22,114 bases of DNA from Phoronis australis (Eukaryota; Phoronida; Phoronidae): positions 125,837-147,950 of the forward strand of contig NMRA01000027.1 in NCBI GenBank assembly GCA_002633005.1, given 5' to 3'. Below, piece by piece: positions 19,029 through 22,114 of the stretch; the first letter of the stretch is position 1; each line of letters starts with the position of its first letter. The notes below the pieces were generated by a model. It worked only from the letters and a program-made list of their open reading frames with translations, did no database searches and was not told the origin of the DNA. A program made the translations under genes and the position numbers.

Positions 19029-19426
19029 TTAAGTTTTCGTCAGTCGGCACAAAGCTTCGCACGACTTTGCCCTACCTCGAAAAACCGAGAATTTTTCGGA
19101 GATTCCACCTCCTCACTTCAAACGAGAATTGCTGAAAAACTAACCCTTGAAAATCAATGCCCCTCCGTTCCTAGGTCCTCTAGCCCTCCCTCAGTAGAGA
19201 AAAAGAAAAAAAAATGACTTTCAACGGATAAGTTTTCGTCAGTCGGCACAAAGCTTCGCACGACTTTGCCCTACCTCGAAAAACCGAGAATTTTACGGAG
19301 ATTCCACCTCCTCACTTCAAATGTCAATTGCTGAAAAACCAACCCTTGAAAATCAATGCCCCTCCGTTCCTAGGTCTTCTAGCCCTCCCTCAGTAGAGAA
19401 AAAGAACAAAAATGACTGTCAACGGT
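19029..19426 (+). repeat. recent tandem duplication of one C-type monomer
   Basis: Two adjacent copies at 19029 and 19228 share AGTCGGCACAAAGCTTCGC, ATTCCACCTCC, AACCCTTGAAAATCAATG and CTAGCCCTCCC. The GCTTCGC marker lies at 19054 and 19253, exactly 199 bp apart. Differences are few (ACGGTTAAG against ACGGATAAG, CGAGAATTG against TGTCAATTG). Confidence 0.85.
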
Positions 19427-19486
19427 TAAGTCTTCGTCAATCGGCGCAAAACTACGCACTACTTTGCCCTACCCCGAAAAACCGAG

Positions 19487-19738
19487 AATTTTACTAAGAT
19501 TTCGCCTCCTGAATTCAAACGTCTATTGCCGGAAACCTAACCGTTGAAAATCGATGCCCCTCCGTTCCTAGGTACTCTGGCCATATCTCAGTAGAGGAAA
19601 AGAAAAAAAATGACTTTCAACTGTTGGGTTTTCGTCAATTCGCGCAAAACCCCGCACAACATTGCCCTACCTCGAAAAACCGAGAATTTTACGGAGATTC
19701 CGCCTCCTCAGTTGAAACGTCTATTGCCGGAAAACTAA
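19487..19738 (+). repeat. ten-monomer-offset duplicate, copy 2
   Basis: Partner of 17504-17755. Here the unit sits in a normal-length monomer (ACCGAGAATTTTACTAAGAT), so this copy looks ancestral and the 17504 copy looks inserted. It then continues with AACCCTTGAAAATCAATG, unlike the first copy. Confidence 0.8.
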
Positions 19739-21199
19739 CCCTTGAAAATCAATGCCCCTCCGTTCCTAGGTCCTCTAGCCCTCCGTCAATAGAGAAAAAG
19801 AAAAAGAATTGACTTCCAACGGTTGAGTTTTCGTCAATCGGCGCAAAACCGCGCACTACTTTGCCCTACCCCGAAAAACCGAGAATTTTACGGAGATTCC
19901 GCCTCCCCACTTCAAATATCTATTGCTGAAAAACTAACCGTTGAAAATCGATGCCCCTCCATTCCTTGGTCCTCTGACCATTCTTCAGTAGAGGAAATGA
20001 AAAAAATTGACTTTCAACATTTAAGTTTCCGTCAATCGGTGCGAAACCCCGCACAACTTTGCTCTACCCCGAAAAACCGAGAATTTTACTCAGATTCCGC
20101 CTCCTCACTTCAAACGTCAATTGCTGAAAAACTAACACTTGAAAATCAATGCCCCTCCGTTCCTACGTCCTCTAGCCCTCCGTCAGAAGAGAAAAAGAAA
20201 AAGAATTGACTTTCAACGGTTAAGTTTTCATCAGTCGGCACAAAGCCACGCACGACTTTGCCCTATCCCGAAAAACCGAGAATTTTACGGAGATTCCGCC
20301 TCCTCAGTTGAAACGTCTATTGCCGGAAAACTAACCGTTGAAAATCGATGTTCCTCCGTTCCTAGGTCCTCTGGCCCTCCATCAGTAGAGGAAAAGAAAA
20401 AGACTTGACTTTCAACTGTTGAGTTTTTGTCAATTGGAGCAAAACCGCGCACGACTTTGCCCTACCTCGAAAAACCGAGAATTTTACGGAGATTCCTTCT
20501 CCTCAATTCAAACGCCTATTGCCGGAAAACTAACCGTTGAAAATCGATGCCCCTCCGTTCCTAGGTCCTCTAGCCCTCCGTCAGTAGAGAAAAAAATTGA
20601 CTTTCAACGGTTAAGTTTTCGTCAGTCGGCACAAAGCCCCGCACGACTTTGCCCTACCTCGAAAATCCGAGAATTTTACGGAGATTCCGCCTCCTCAGTT
20701 GAAACGTCTATTGCCGGAAAACTAACCGTTGAAAATCGATGCCCCTCCGTTCCTAGGTCCTCTGGCCCTCCTTCAGTAGAGGAAAAGAAAAAGAACTGAC
20801 TTTCAACGGTTGAGTTTTCGTCAATTCGCGTAAAACCCCGCACAACTTTGCCCTACCTCGAAAAACCGAGAATTTTACAGAGAATCCGCGTCCTCAGTTC
20901 AAACGTCTATTGCTGAAAAACTAACCTTTGAAAATCGATGCCCCTCCGTTCCTAAATCCTCTAGCCCTCCCTCAGTAGAGGAAAAGAAAAAGAATTGACT
21001 TTCAACGGTTGAGTTTTCGTCAATCGGCGCAAAACCCCGCACTACTTTGCCCTACCCCGAAAAACCGAGAATTTTACGGAGATTCCGCCTCCTCACTTCA
21101 AACGTGTATTGCTGAAAAACTAACCTTTGAAAATCGATGCCCCTCCGTTCCTAGGTCCTCTGGCCCTTCTTCGGTACACGAAAAGAAAAAGAATTGACT

Positions 21200-21245
21200 T
21201 TCAACGGTTGAGTTTTCGTGCGCACGACTTTGCCCTACCTCGAAA
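21200..21245 (+). repeat. monomer with an 18-base deletion
   Basis: AACGGTTGAGTTTTCG passes directly to TGCGCACGACTTTGCCC near 21220, losing the usual CAATTGGCGCAAAACC. The lost part includes the right arm of the AATTGAC/GTCAATT dyad. Confidence 0.75.
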
Positions 21246-22114
21246 AACCGAGAATTTTACCGAGATTCTGCCTCCTCAGTTGAAACGTCTATTGCCGTAA
21301 AACTAACCGTTGAAAATCGATGCTCCTCCGTTCCTAGGACCACTGGCCCTCCATCAGTAGAGGAAAAGAAAAAAAAATGACTTTCAATGGTTAAGATTTC
21401 GTCAATTGGCGCAAAACCGCGCACGACTTTGCCCTACCTCGAAAAACCGAGAATTTTACGGAGATTCCGCCTCCTCAGTTCAAACGTCTATTGGTGAAAA
21501 ACTAACCGTTGGAAATCGATGCCCCTCCGTTCCTAGGTCCTCTGGCCCTCCATCAGTAGAGGAAAAGGAAGAAAATTGACTTTCAACGGTTGAGTCTTCG
21601 TCAATTGGCGAAAAACCGCGCACTATTTTACCCTACTCCGAAAAACCGAGAATTTTACGGAGATTCCGCCTCCTCAACTCAAACGTCTGTTGCCGGAAAA
21701 CTAACCGTTGGAAATCGATGCCCCTCCGTTCCTAGGTACTCTGGCTCTCCGTCAGTAGAGGAAAAGAAAAAGAATTGACTTTCAACGGTTGAGTTTCGTC
21801 AATTGGCGCAAAACCGCGCACGACTTTGCCCTACCGCGAAAAACCGAGAATTTCACGGAGATTCCGCCTCCTCAATTCAAACGTCTATTGAAGGAAAACT
21901 AACCGTTGAAAATCGATGCCCCTCCGTTCCTAGGTCCTCTGGCCCTCCATCAGTAGAGGAAAAGAAAAAAATTGACTTTCAACGGTTGAGTTTTCGTCAA
22001 TTGGCGCAAAACCGCGCATTACTTTGCCCTACCCCGAAAAACCGAGAATTATACGGAGATTCCGCCTCCTTAGTTCAAACGTCTATTGCTGAAAAACTAA
22101 CCGTTGGAAATCGA

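Larger units (their letters stand above)
14221..22114 (+). repeat. mixed A/C-type satellite array, right block
   Basis: About 40 copies in plus orientation running off the right edge. A-type copies (CAATTGGCGCAAAACC) alternate irregularly with C-type copies (CGGCACAAAGC) and some B-like ones (TTGGGTTTTCG, for example at 17641, 18240 and 19624). Copies near the right edge, from about 20800, come closer to the left core sequence. Several recombinant copies combine type markers. Local duplications, a 90-bp deletion and short insertions are listed separately. No other sequence class is seen. Confidence 0.94.

Overview
This window is eukaryotic satellite DNA, and I see no real gene in it. About 21.3 of 22.1 kb is a tandem array of one monomer with a unit length of 199 bp (roughly 106 copies by length). 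The only non-repeat sequence is an 842-bp island at 5788-6629. The sequence does not identify the species. A long monomeric array with higher-order structure, inversion and sequence-gap Ns fits pericentromeric or other heterochromatin. CpG is not depleted in the monomer (14 seen against about 10 expected in the copy at 1128-1326), which points to a genome with little CpG methylation, as in many invertebrates. I do not recognise the satellite family.

Layout. (1) 1-5787: plus-orientation array. Its core, about 730-3914, is almost perfectly homogenised, and a single T/C site shows a five-monomer (995-bp) higher-order period. Copies become more varied and rearranged from about 3915 to 5787. (2) 5788-6629: island without monomer homology and without a recognisable gene. 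(3) 6630-9167: the same satellite in minus orientation, more diverged. (4) 9126-9191: the switch back to plus orientation, forming a near-perfect palindrome with 24-bp arms. (5) 9168-14220: diverged plus array of the B type (GGGTTTTCG, AGTAAAGG), built from a large duplicated block of about 12 monomers that itself contains a 4-monomer/3-monomer duplication. (6) 14221-22114: plus array mixing A-type (GAGTTTTCG, CAATTGGCGC) and C-type (AAGTTTTCG, CGGCACAAAGC) copies, with more local duplications, short insertions and deletions.

There is no operon or pathway. The many short open frames of about 62 codons are the monomer read in one frame. They start at TTG rather than ATG, stop at the TGA in AATTGAC, and cannot run on because 199 is not a multiple of three. 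What the window does record is array evolution: local homogenisation, nested segmental duplication, one inversion, and several breakpoints near one small dyad at the monomer boundary. Ns at 6470, 8183, 8829, 14765 and 15376-15377 look like placeholders for gaps of unknown length, so copy number and some junctions may not be exact.
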